Shown in pieces: positions 1-9,445 of a DNA stretch of 34,445 nt. Both the position numbers and the translations under genes were made by a program. Position 1 is the stretch's first letter. Every line of letters starts with the position of its first letter. The notes beneath the pieces were generated by a model. The model searched no databases and was not told where the DNA came from. It saw only the letters and a list, made by a program, of their open reading frames with translations. Source of the stretch: Bacteroidota bacterium (lineage in GTDB: Bacteria > Bacteroidota > Bacteroidia > B-17B0 > Aurantibacillaceae); NCBI GenBank assembly GCA_947487905.1, contig CANLAV010000008.1, forward strand, positions 1 to 34,445. Direction: 5' to 3'.

Positions 1-2
1 AA

Positions 3-365
3 TTTGGAACAACCGAAAAATATTTAATTGGTAAATACGATATAGAAATACTGACTTTGCCGCGTATTAAAATGAATGATATTGAGATTAAACAAAGTGA
101 ATCAACTAAAATTTACGTTGAAAATTCGGGCAATGTTTATATCAAAAAAGGAGGTATGGGATTTGGTAGCCTTTATTTAGATGATGGTAAAAAAGTAACT
201 TGGGTTTGTAATCTAAACTCAAATATAAATACTGAAATCATTTATTTACAACCCGGTAATTATAAGATGGAATTCAGATACGAATCGATTAAACAAACAA
301 TTAAAACAATAGAAAGGAAATTCTCTGTAAAATCTAAAACTACAACAAACATAACAATCAATTAA
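3..365 (+). CDS. C-terminal part of a CDS truncated by the window start (possibly vWA-domain-like protein; function uncertain)
   Basis: Reading frame is open from base 3 (FGTTEKYLIGKYDIEILTLPRIKMNDIEI...) through the stop at 365, so the listed TTG start at 57 is probably internal. Confidence 0.6.
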   Translation, partial: FGTTEKYLIGKYDIEILTLPRIKMNDIEIKQSESTKIYVENSGNVYIKKGGMGFGSLYLDDGKKVTWVCNLNSNINTEIIYLQPGNYKMEFRYESIKQTIKTIERKFSVKSKTTTNITIN

Positions 366-448
366 CACTACTATAACCATATTAACAATCAAAAATAATT
401 TGGCTAACGTATTGATAAATGATATATTTAACTACCAAAAAAAACATT

Positions 449-892
449 ATGATAAAAAAAATACTACTTACCAGCTTAATTATTACATCGTCTATTATAG
501 CAATAGCTCAAAAAGAAGAAGTTAAAGAATTAAATTGTTATAATAAATGGTCGATTAAATTTGACGAAAGAGGCGCAGAAGAAATTACGGATGGTATCTA
601 TACAGATGTTATTGTAACAACTCGTGTTGGAGCTGTTGCGAAATGTTACAGTGGTAAAGCTGAAGTGGTAGGTAAAAAGCTAATTAAGTTTTACATAACG
701 CTCGAAGATGGCAGTTTTGAAGAAGTTAAAAGAACATGGAAAGATAAATCAAATACTGACGTTTATATCATCAATGGTATAAGTAAGTCAATGATAACCG
801 TTCATAATGAATTAGTTAATGTACTTTGGCCAAAAAAAATTAAGCCAAAAAAAGCTGCTATGAAATTAGCACCAGAACCATCAGACGACTAA
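449..892 (+). CDS. Small secreted hypothetical protein
   Basis: ORF 419-892; the ATG at 449 gives a clean signal peptide (MIKKILLTSLIITSSIIAIAQ). Confidence 0.6.
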   Translation: MIKKILLTSLIITSSIIAIAQKEEVKELNCYNKWSIKFDERGAEEITDGIYTDVIVTTRVGAVAKCYSGKAEVVGKKLIKFYITLEDGSFEEVKRTWKDKSNTDVYIINGISKSMITVHNELVNVLWPKKIKPKKAAMKLAPEPSDD

Positions 893-916
893 TTGACCGT
901 TTTTAAGATTTTACTT

Positions 917-2152
917 TTAATTATCTAAGTAGATTCTACCTTGGCGCCATGCATCAACAGCCTGATACCAAGGCAATTTAAGTGATTCACTACGTTCCAA
1001 ACTAAAATCATTATTTGTAAACGGATTCACAACTTTATTAAATGCGAAAATGGTTGATTTTTGATTATCAATTTCACCATAGGTCCAAACTTCTCCATTT
1101 ACAAGTTTTGTAACAGAATTAGGTGCGCCAAAAACCACATAAATCATACCTCTATCGGTTTTCCAACCTTCTTGATAACTAGAAAATAATTTATTCGCTT
1201 CTTGAATTCTCCCATAATATTTTTTCAAAAGTTCTATCGCTCTTTCTTTACTCCCACCAATGCTTGTCCAAAATTTATCAATGGATGTTTTTTTATCAAT
1301 CGAATTCATGCAATTCTCAAACTCTTGTTTAGCCATAATAAAGCGTGTGGCAAGTATCATTTGCTCTGCATCTTTTATTTTAGGAAAAGAAGGTTCATAA
1401 ACATAAAAAGTTACTCCATCTTTTGAAGTATCATTTGTTTGAAGGTGATAAAATCCTCTATTAGGAAGTGTTATTTCAATTTCATCGCTATTTGCATACA
1501 CACTAAAACTGGAATCGGCTTGATAACTAAACCTTGAAACTTGCTCATAAGAAAAAGGAGGCAATGCCAATTTAAACGATTTAGTGTAGTAATCAAGATT
1601 GAAAAATTTTTCAGTATTTCTATGAGAAGTTACATATATCAAATCATTTGGCTTGAAATAATTTGTATAACACACTTCATGATTTGAATTTTTAATTAAA
1701 AAATTTTCACGACTAAAAGGACTAGTTTTGCTTGAATAAAAAGATTGCGTGTAACTTACTTTTTTATGTCTATCATAAACACGCATGTTAATGAAATAAT
1801 CAAAGCCCTTTTTTAATTTAAAAAAAACGGTGCCATTTAAATCTTTGACTTTAACGCTAGCCTGCTTATCATTTAAATCAAAAGAAATTGTATCCGTGAC
1901 TTTTTGAAGATTATCTTGTAAACTAATTTCTAATGTAATATTTACCGAAGTTGAAAACCATTGAGTTGTATCAAGTCGCTTATAAATCAACACCTCATTA
2001 TTAATTTTATAAAATAATTGACTTACGCTATCGTTTAAATGATAAACTAAATTTTGCCATTGCAATTCATTGTTTGTTTTTTTATACAAATTAGTGTTAC
2101 TAATCTGATTTGTCTTTTGCGTTGTACATTTAAAAAATGAAATCAAACTCAA
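917..2152 (-). CDS. GWxTD domain-containing protein, probable lipoprotein
   Basis: Contains EGWKTDRGMIYVVFGAPNSV, the GWxTD domain signature; hydrophobic N-terminus ending in FFKC suggests a lipobox. The start codon is uncertain (TTG in the ORF track). Confidence 0.8.
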   Translation of the reverse strand: MSLISFFKCTTQKTNQISNTNLYKKTNNELQWQNLVYHLNDSVSQLFYKINNEVLIYKRLDTTQWFSTSVNITLEISLQDNLQKVTDTISFDLNDKQASVKVKDLNGTVFFKLKKGFDYFINMRVYDRHKKVSYTQSFYSSKTSPFSRENFLIKNSNHEVCYTNYFKPNDLIYVTSHRNTEKFFNLDYYTKSFKLALPPFSYEQVSRFSYQADSSFSVYANSDEIEITLPNRGFYHLQTNDTSKDGVTFYVYEPSFPKIKDAEQMILATRFIMAKQEFENCMNSIDKKTSIDKFWTSIGGSKERAIELLKKYYGRIQEANKLFSSYQEGWKTDRGMIYVVFGAPNSVTKLVNGEVWTYGEIDNQKSTIFAFNKVVNPFTNNDFSLERSESLKLPWYQAVDAWRQGRIYLDN

Positions 2153-2260
2153 AACAACAATGGCTATTTTAATACGTAAATGGATAGGCGATTTGTTTAA
2201 ATAAATTAAAATTACATCATTTTCTCCAAACTCATGTTACAAAAAAAACAATGACTTTTT

Positions 2261-2896
2261 TTACAAAATCTTTTTTAATTCTGAAATAGCTTGAAGTTGG
2301 CCCCAATTAGGATGATAAATCGTTTCTGGCACAAACTTTTTATACTTTTCGACCGCCACTTCAAAAATTGGCTTAGCTTTTTTCGCGCCACCACCAAACA
2401 ATACGGGAGTATTTAAAATCAATCTAGCTTTCTGTAAATATACTCTTGGATTTTGTGGATTATAAATAGCTGCCTGCTCGTTTAATTTAGTTGAAAGCGT
2501 ACTGTATTTTTGCCCTCTTCGCAAAATACTCACATTAATTCTTACAGCCGCAATGATAGATTTAACGACAAATATTTCAGAATTATTTCTACTCAACGAA
2601 TCTGCTTTTGTTGCAAATTTATCTGCTTTATCACAATATACATCAATTTGATCTCCAGTTTTAGAAAAGGCTATTAGGACATTACAAAGTGATGCATAAT
2701 AATAAACTAACCAATTGTTTGACTCTTTGATGACTAATTTCTCGAAGCTTGATGCAGGTATATAATAGTTATGTGTGTAATTAGCTGAATCTAACGCTGA
2801 AATACATTTTCTGAATTCGGGTGTGACTTTTACTGTTTGTGAATTCAAATCAAATGAACTCATAATAAGTACAAAACAAATTATCTTAAATTTCAT
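2261..2896 (-). CDS. Secreted hypothetical protein, TPR-like helical repeats
   Basis: ATG start, signal peptide MKFKIICFVLIMSSFDLNSQ, alpha-helical repeat-like composition. Confidence 0.65.
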   Translation of the reverse strand: MKFKIICFVLIMSSFDLNSQTVKVTPEFRKCISALDSANYTHNYYIPASSFEKLVIKESNNWLVYYYASLCNVLIAFSKTGDQIDVYCDKADKFATKADSLSRNNSEIFVVKSIIAAVRINVSILRRGQKYSTLSTKLNEQAAIYNPQNPRVYLQKARLILNTPVLFGGGAKKAKPIFEVAVEKYKKFVPETIYHPNWGQLQAISELKKIL

Positions 2897-3093
2897 ATTG
2901 TAAACTTAATCCACGATTTAATATGAAACAAATTTTTACAAAAATATTTTTTTAGGTTTAAAATACTGTTAATCGAATCCTCTATTTAAGAAATAAATCG
3001 GTACTTTTATTACCATTAATTATGATACAAAAAAAACGTGTAAAGCTCACTTATTATTGCAAATCACAATCTGTATTTTGAAACACACAAGCC

Positions 3094-6000
3094 ATGAAAC
3101 TATTTCTATTTATTGTTCTATTCATTTTAAGTTTTAATTACGAATTAAAATCACAAACTGAATTCATTGAATACCGTTCTGAATCAAATCCATTATATTG
3201 GAAAAACAGAAAACCATTTAGCGATTATTGGCAACAAGATGTCCATTATAATATTTCAGCTCAATTAAATGACAGTACAGATATCATTACTGGCCACGAA
3301 GAATTAATTTACTTTAACAACTCTCCAAAAGATTTAAACGTCGTTTTTTTTCATTTATACAATAATGCACAAACCAAAAATTCTTATTTATCAGATTTAT
3401 ATAAAAACAATAATTATCATCTAAAATACAGCAAATACCGTGATAATGATAAAGGTACAAACATCGAAAAACTAACAGTTAATGGAAAAACACTTCAGTT
3501 AGAATTAGATAATACTGTTTTAAAAGTTTACCTTGAAAAGCCTTTAAAATCAGGTGAATCCATTACATTCGATATTGATTTTAAAACTTACTACGATAAA
3601 GAAGTAATCAGAAATCGCATGAAACAGTTTAATGCATTTGGTTACAAACATTATGATGTAACACATTGGTATCCCCGAATTTCAGTCTATGATAGAAAAT
3701 TAGGTTGGGATACCGACCAACACATGGATCATGAATTTTATGGCGACTTCGGCTCATTTCACGTTGAGTTCACACTTCCAAATAATTACGTGTTAGACGC
3801 CACTGGTAATTTATTAAATCAAAAAGACGTATTACCAGATACATTGCGCCAAAAATTAGATTTATCAAACTTTGCTAAGAAACCATGGAATTCAAAACCA
3901 AGCGTAATCATTAAAAAAGATGGCACCAATAAAACGTGGAAATTTTCTGCTGTAAATGTTCATGATTTTGCTTTAACAGCCGACCCAACCTACCGCATTG
4001 GCGAATATAATTGGAATAATATCAAATGCGTGGCACTTGTTCAAGAACCACACGCAGCAGGCTGGCAAAACACACCACAATTTATTGCAAAAGTATTAGA
4101 TGTAAATACTTACAATATTGGAACGTATCATTATCCAAAAATGATTTGTGCTGATGCTCAGGATGGCGTTGAATATCCTATGCTAACATTAGATGGTGGT
4201 TTTGATCCCGAAAACAGAGATTTACTTATCCATGAAATGACCCATAATTGGTTTTTTGGGATGGTTGGAAATAATGAAACATACCGGGCTTTTTTAGACG
4301 AAGGATTTACACAATTTTACACTGCTGATACTTACCAATTTATTGATGGTCCTAATAAAATTTCTCTACAGCCCAAAAGTAAATACATGAGAAGATTTAC
4401 CGAACAAAACCGAATTTTAGACGACCAAGTTTATAATGGGTATATGAATGCTGTGACGGTTCGTGGAGAAGAAGTTACATTAAATACGCATAGCGATGAT
4501 TTTAATGGAGGAATAAGACATGGTGGTGGATATGGCGCTGTATACACAAAAACAGCGACTATGCTTAAAAATTTAGAATATGTTTTAGGCCGTTATTTAT
4601 TTGATAAATCTATGCAGCATTATTTTAATCAATGGAAATTTTGTCATCCTTATCCAGAAGATTTTCGTAATTCCATAATTCAATACAGCAATGTTGACTT
4701 AAATTGGTTTTTTGATCAATGGTTAGAAACCACAAAAAAAATTGATTATAAAATTGGTCGCATAAAAAACGCTAAAGAAAAAAACGAATACTTAATTACG
4801 TTTAAACGTAAGGGCGATATGCAGATGCCTATTGACTTTACTGTATTAGACATAAATGATTCAGCATACCATTATTATATTCCAAATACATGGTTTGAAA
4901 AACCATCAAAATCAACGGTTTTACCGCGATGGATAGGCTGGGGAAAAGTAAAACCTACCTACATTGCCAAGGTAAAATTAACAGATCCTATCAAAAATGT
5001 CATCATCGACCCATCAAGAAGATTAGCCGATGTTGATATGACGAACAATGTGAAACATCATAAAGTAAATATTACGTTTGATTCTAAGGTTTATAATCCC
5101 TTAGATTGGAAACATTATGAATTAAAAGCAAGGCCTAGCATTTGGTATAATGGTTATGATGGTATTAAAGTTGGTGCGCATTTAAACGGCGGATATATGA
5201 ATACAAAACATGTATTTGATGCAACAATTTGGTTTAGTACTGGAGCAGGTCAAAATTACATAGATAGCACACAAATAAAAAGTAATTATAACATCGTTTC
5301 ATTTCTATTTAATTACAAAACATCTACAGCTCGATTCATAAAAAAATCAAATGTATATGCTACTTTAAAATCATTAGATGGATTAGAAAGTGGTTTAGTG
5401 GGTTTTGAGAAAAAAAGTAATAACGATAAAAATAAAATATACATTCAAGTTAAAGCCATGGTCAGAGATTTACAAAGAGATTTGGTATATCTGATTAATC
5501 AAAATGAATGGCAAATTCAAAAATTAAACAGCTATATCAATGTTGGTATCGATCATAATTACGTTTATAAGAATGGAGTTGGTTCTATGAATATTAATGC
5601 ACGAGCAAATGCCTTTACAAATGATTATGATTTTTCATCCTTGCAATACACCGCATTAAATAAAAACGATTTAGGTAAATTATCATTAAATACAAGGCTA
5701 TTCGCTCAACTAGGTTATGGAAGTAAATTAGCAAGTGAATCCATGTTATTTGCTTCAGGTGCAAACCCAGAGGATTTAATGGAAAACAAATATACTCGTT
5801 CGATGGGTTTAATCCCACCTGACTGGGGAAAATATGGAAATACGACCAATCATTTTAATGCTGGAGGTGGTTTAAACTTAAGAGGATACTCGGGTTATCT
5901 TTTAGCACAAACAGATGCAACAGGAAGTATGATTTACAATTACAAAGGCACAACAGGTGCATCTGCCAGTGTTGAGTTAGAATTTGGTAAATTATTTAAA

Positions 6001-6288
6001 TTCATGACTATTAAAAAATTAAATAACAGTGTAAAAATAAATCCTTATTTATTTGCTGATGCTGGTTCCATTAACGTTAATCAGCCGGGTAAAGCCATAG
6101 TGATGAGTAATGTGATGGCTGACGCCGGTATTGGGGCAACATTAAGCATTCAGAAATGGGGAAATTTAAACGGACTTAAGCCATTAGTTTTACGATTTGA
6201 CATGCCCCTATTTTTAAATCGATTACCATTTGCAGAAAAAGATTATGTGCAAGTGAGATGGATTGTTGGAATAAATAGAGCTTTTTAA
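3094..6288 (+). CDS. M1 family metallopeptidase with C-terminal beta-barrel-like region
   Basis: Signal peptide; gluzincin motif HEMTHNWFFGMVGNNETYRAFLDEGF (HExxH-x18-E) and upstream GVEYPMLT; C-terminal ~350 aa rich in alternating hydrophobic strands with FNAGGGLNLRGYSGY. Confidence 0.9.
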   Translation: MKLFLFIVLFILSFNYELKSQTEFIEYRSESNPLYWKNRKPFSDYWQQDVHYNISAQLNDSTDIITGHEELIYFNNSPKDLNVVFFHLYNNAQTKNSYLSDLYKNNNYHLKYSKYRDNDKGTNIEKLTVNGKTLQLELDNTVLKVYLEKPLKSGESITFDIDFKTYYDKEVIRNRMKQFNAFGYKHYDVTHWYPRISVYDRKLGWDTDQHMDHEFYGDFGSFHVEFTLPNNYVLDATGNLLNQKDVLPDTLRQKLDLSNFAKKPWNSKPSVIIKKDGTNKTWKFSAVNVHDFALTADPTYRIGEYNWNNIKCVALVQEPHAAGWQNTPQFIAKVLDVNTYNIGTYHYPKMICADAQDGVEYPMLTLDGGFDPENRDLLIHEMTHNWFFGMVGNNETYRAFLDEGFTQFYTADTYQFIDGPNKISLQPKSKYMRRFTEQNRILDDQVYNGYMNAVTVRGEEVTLNTHSDDFNGGIRHGGGYGAVYTKTATMLKNLEYVLGRYLFDKSMQHYFNQWKFCHPYPEDFRNSIIQYSNVDLNWFFDQWLETTKKIDYKIGRIKNAKEKNEYLITFKRKGDMQMPIDFTVLDINDSAYHYYIPNTWFEKPSKSTVLPRWIGWGKVKPTYIAKVKLTDPIKNVIIDPSRRLADVDMTNNVKHHKVNITFDSKVYNPLDWKHYELKARPSIWYNGYDGIKVGAHLNGGYMNTKHVFDATIWFSTGAGQNYIDSTQIKSNYNIVSFLFNYKTSTARFIKKSNVYATLKSLDGLESGLVGFEKKSNNDKNKIYIQVKAMVRDLQRDLVYLINQNEWQIQKLNSYINVGIDHNYVYKNGVGSMNINARANAFTNDYDFSSLQYTALNKNDLGKLSLNTRLFAQLGYGSKLASESMLFASGANPEDLMENKYTRSMGLIPPDWGKYGNTTNHFNAGGGLNLRGYSGYLLAQTDATGSMIYNYKGTTGASASVELEFGKLFKFMTIKKLNNSVKINPYLFADAGSINVNQPGKAIVMSNVMADAGIGATLSIQKWGNLNGLKPLVLRFDMPLFLNRLPFAEKDYVQVRWIVGINRAF

Positions 6289-6435
6289 AAACAAATCTTC
6301 AATTAAACGTTTTAAAACAATGATATTTTAAAAATAACGAAAGACAACAAACCATAAGATTAATAAAACAAAAGGTTATTATATTGTTAATGTAAAAAAT
6401 ACTAATACGTGTAATAAAAAAAAGAGATTTACAAA

Positions 6436-7911
6436 ATGGAACATTACGATTTAGTAATTATTGGAGGGGGCCCAAGCGGATATGCTGGAGCAATGAGAGC
6501 TATAGATTTTAAGAAAAAAGTTTTATTAATAGAAAAAAAACGTTTAGGAGGTGCTGGCATTTACGACGGCGTGCTCACATCAAAAACGTTATGGGAATAT
6601 TCTTTAAAGATTTCATCTATAAGAGAAATGATTCCTAATTATGAAGTAGACTATAATGACATTGTGAAAACACTTAAAGAATCGGTGTTTGAAAGAAAAA
6701 CGCAAATGTCGGTTCACATGCAACTATTACAAAAACAAACAGACAATTTACTAAGTTATGAAAAAGGGTTAGCATCGTTTATTGATAAACATACAATTTC
6801 TATAAAAAAAGATGATGGTTCAACAAAAATAATTACAACTGAAAACATACTCATCGCATCAGGTAGTAGACCTCGTTATTTACCAAACATTGCGATAGAT
6901 GAACAAATCATCATGACGAGTAACGGTGTGAAAAATTTGACTGAATTACCAAAAAGTATGGTCGTTCTTGGTGCTGGTGTTATTGGTTGTGAATTTGCAA
7001 CTATTTTTTCGAACTTAGGAAAAACAAAAGTTTACCTAATTGATAAAGCGGATCGTATTTTACCATTTGAAGATGCTGACGTAGCAGATGTAGTTAGTGA
7101 AAATTTAGAAAAACATGGCGCTTTTATTCATCACGGTGCATCATTAAAACGAATGGAAATAAAAGATGGAGAAGTTGAATATGAATTGCAATACAAGGAT
7201 GACAAAACAGAAATTTTTAGAGTAGAAAAAGCGCTCGTTTCTGTTGGAAGAGTGCCAAATATTGAAGATTTAAATTTAGAATGTGTTGGCGTAAAATTAA
7301 ATGAAAAAGGAAGTATTTGGGATGATGATACCCAAACTCATACTAGTAATATTTATGTGGCAGGCGATGTAACAACTGATATTGCCCTAGTAAATGTTGG
7401 AGAGCGAGAAGCTAGGCATGCCGTGGTTCGGATGTTTGGTCCTACCATCAAACCTCTATCCTATCAAAATATTTCTACCATCATGTTCTTAAATCCAGAA
7501 GTAGCAAGTGTTGGTATGAGTGAACAAGACTGTGTGAAAAAAGGCTTAGCTCATAAGGTTGTGAAGCTAGATTACAGCACCAATGCCAGAGCCATTGCTA
7601 TGCGAAAAACAAAAGGATTTTTTAAAATTATCGTAACCAATGATAATGGCATGAGAATATTAGGTATGCGTTGCGTTGGAGAACATGCTAGCTCTGCTAT
7701 ACAAGCAGTAGCTTATTTAATTCATACAAACCAAGGAATTAGAGAATTGGCAGATATGATGCATCCACACCCAAGTATCATTGAAGGAATTCAAGAATGC
7801 TTGCGTATGCTATTAGGAAAATCGATTTACAAATCATCTGTATTTAAAGACAAACTAAAATGTTATGTGTGTGAAAATGGAACATGTACTAATGTTGAAA
7901 CGTTAGTTTAA
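6436..7911 (+). CDS. NAD(P)/FAD-dependent oxidoreductase, dihydrolipoyl dehydrogenase/soluble transhydrogenase fold, lacking the redox-active cysteines
   Basis: FAD-binding IIGGGPSGYAGAMRA, NAD-binding VVLGAGVIGCEFA, dimerisation-domain HPHPSIIEGIQE; the GGTCLNVGCIPSK position reads GGAGIYDGVLTSK. Confidence 0.9.
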   Translation: MEHYDLVIIGGGPSGYAGAMRAIDFKKKVLLIEKKRLGGAGIYDGVLTSKTLWEYSLKISSIREMIPNYEVDYNDIVKTLKESVFERKTQMSVHMQLLQKQTDNLLSYEKGLASFIDKHTISIKKDDGSTKIITTENILIASGSRPRYLPNIAIDEQIIMTSNGVKNLTELPKSMVVLGAGVIGCEFATIFSNLGKTKVYLIDKADRILPFEDADVADVVSENLEKHGAFIHHGASLKRMEIKDGEVEYELQYKDDKTEIFRVEKALVSVGRVPNIEDLNLECVGVKLNEKGSIWDDDTQTHTSNIYVAGDVTTDIALVNVGEREARHAVVRMFGPTIKPLSYQNISTIMFLNPEVASVGMSEQDCVKKGLAHKVVKLDYSTNARAIAMRKTKGFFKIIVTNDNGMRILGMRCVGEHASSAIQAVAYLIHTNQGIRELADMMHPHPSIIEGIQECLRMLLGKSIYKSSVFKDKLKCYVCENGTCTNVETLV

Positions 7912-7919
7912 GACATTGA

Positions 7920-8609
7920 TTAAAGTTCTATACCATTAGTATCTGTCGATAAAACTTCCGTCATGTAATCGAAAAAAGGTCGCATGTTTTTAAAGGTTTG
8001 ATTTGCCTCTTTTAAAAAGTTTTTATCTAACACTTCTTTATCAGTGAAATTTCGAATGAGTAAAAACTGTTTGTAACGTAATAAATCAATCGCTGAATTC
8101 TCAGCATCAAATCCTTTTGGAGTTGTTTTCAGTTGTTCGCCTTGCATATCTCCAAACGTAGAAAGAAACGATTTACTTTTTAAAATTTTACGCAAAGGCA
8201 TATCATCAAAAGCAAGATCTTCTCTAATACGTTTTAAATCTTCAGGATTTGGCGCCCAAAAACCGCCAGCAATAAAAGAATTCCCTTTTTCAATGTGAAA
8301 ATAACAGCCACCGCGGGACTTCCCTGCCCTCTTAAAACTTCCACTCCAATTTGTTTTATAAGGTATTTTTTCTTTTGAAAAACGAATATCTCTGTAAATA
8401 CGGTGCAAACATTTTTTTCCTGTTGGAGTTTCAATTACATCATGTGTACTAAGCTCATGTAAAAGGGCATCAGCAAATTTTTCAATTTGATATTGTTCTT
8501 TTAAGAACTCGTCCTTATGATCATTAAACCAATCGCGATTGTTATTTTTTTTCAATTGAATTAAAAAATCAAAACTAGATGATGGAATACAAACCGATTG
8601 TTTTGTCAT
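7920..8609 (-). CDS. DUF2461 family protein
   Basis: FLIQLKKNNNRDWFNDHKDEFLKEQ plus the conserved IYRDIRFSKEKIPYKTNWSG block typical of the family. Confidence 0.9.
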   Translation of the reverse strand: MTKQSVCIPSSSFDFLIQLKKNNNRDWFNDHKDEFLKEQYQIEKFADALLHELSTHDVIETPTGKKCLHRIYRDIRFSKEKIPYKTNWSGSFKRAGKSRGGCYFHIEKGNSFIAGGFWAPNPEDLKRIREDLAFDDMPLRKILKSKSFLSTFGDMQGEQLKTTPKGFDAENSAIDLLRYKQFLLIRNFTDKEVLDKNFLKEANQTFKNMRPFFDYMTEVLSTDTNGIEL

Positions 8610-8651
8610 ATGATAAAGATATTTGAATTAAAGTTAAGAAAACTAAATTCA

Positions 8652-8677
8652 TAAAAAAAGAACGCATAAGCGTTCTA
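8652..8677 (-). terminator. Rho-independent terminator for the 8702-9355 gene
   Basis: Hairpin AGAACGC-ATAA-GCGTTCT preceded on + by an A-run (T-run on the minus strand). Confidence 0.7.
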
Positions 8678-8701
8678 TTAAATTTTATTTGAACCTAAAT
8701 A

Positions 8702-9355
8702 CTAACCGGGCATTCGGTTGATTTGTTTTTCCATTTGCTTCAACTGATTCAAAATCTCGTCGTTCTTAGGTTTTAAATCTTTGGCTTTCTTAAAGTATTG
8801 TTTAGCAATTTTATACTGCATACGCTGAGCTTCCAGATTACACAATTGTAAATAGGCAGCTGCTAAATTTTCTTTATCTGGAATACCTGCTTTAACAGCT
8901 TCCACCAAATGCAAACGCCCTTGTTTGGTATTTCCTTTTTTAAGTTCGATAAATCCTAACTGCATGAGGTTAGCCCCTTCCATATCACCAACAATTTTTG
9001 ATTTAATTTTCAAACTTTCTCTTATATTTGCTTCTGCTTTAACTAAATCGTTACTTGCCATCGATAAATTACTTTGTAACATGTAGAATCCAGCACGAAT
9101 GGGTTTAAACAACAAACGAGGAAATTTAATCTTACTCATGTAAGTCATAGCTAAATCAACATCTCCATCACTAACGGCTTCTTGAACAATACGCATAGTT
9201 CCCATCATAAAATATAGGAGTAATGAAATAAAAGCCAATACATAACAAATCCAAGCAGTAACAGCATCCATGTACACATGAGATAAAACACCTAAAACCA
9301 TTAATAAGATAATGATTTGTAAACGGTATAAAATGTAAAAACGTAAAAATTTCAT
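8702..9355 (-). CDS. Membrane-anchored tetratricopeptide-repeat protein
   Basis: Two N-terminal hydrophobic helices followed by TPR-like repeats. Confidence 0.75.
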   Translation of the reverse strand: MKFLRFYILYRLQIIILLMVLGVLSHVYMDAVTAWICYVLAFISLLLYFMMGTMRIVQEAVSDGDVDLAMTYMSKIKFPRLLFKPIRAGFYMLQSNLSMASNDLVKAEANIRESLKIKSKIVGDMEGANLMQLGFIELKKGNTKQGRLHLVEAVKAGIPDKENLAAAYLQLCNLEAQRMQYKIAKQYFKKAKDLKPKNDEILNQLKQMEKQINRMPG

Positions 9356-9390
9356 AAATAGTTTTATTTAATATGCGGGTCAAATATAAC

Positions 9391-9432
9391 AAAAAAACGC
9401 CCTTCAACTATATTATGAAGGGCGTTTTTTTT
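9391..9432. terminator. Strong bidirectional-looking terminator downstream of the TonB-dependent receptor
   Basis: AAAAAAACGCCCTTCA ... TGAAGGGCGTTTTTTTT inverted repeat with flanking A/T runs. Confidence 0.9.
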
Positions 9433-9445
9433 GAATTACTACAAA

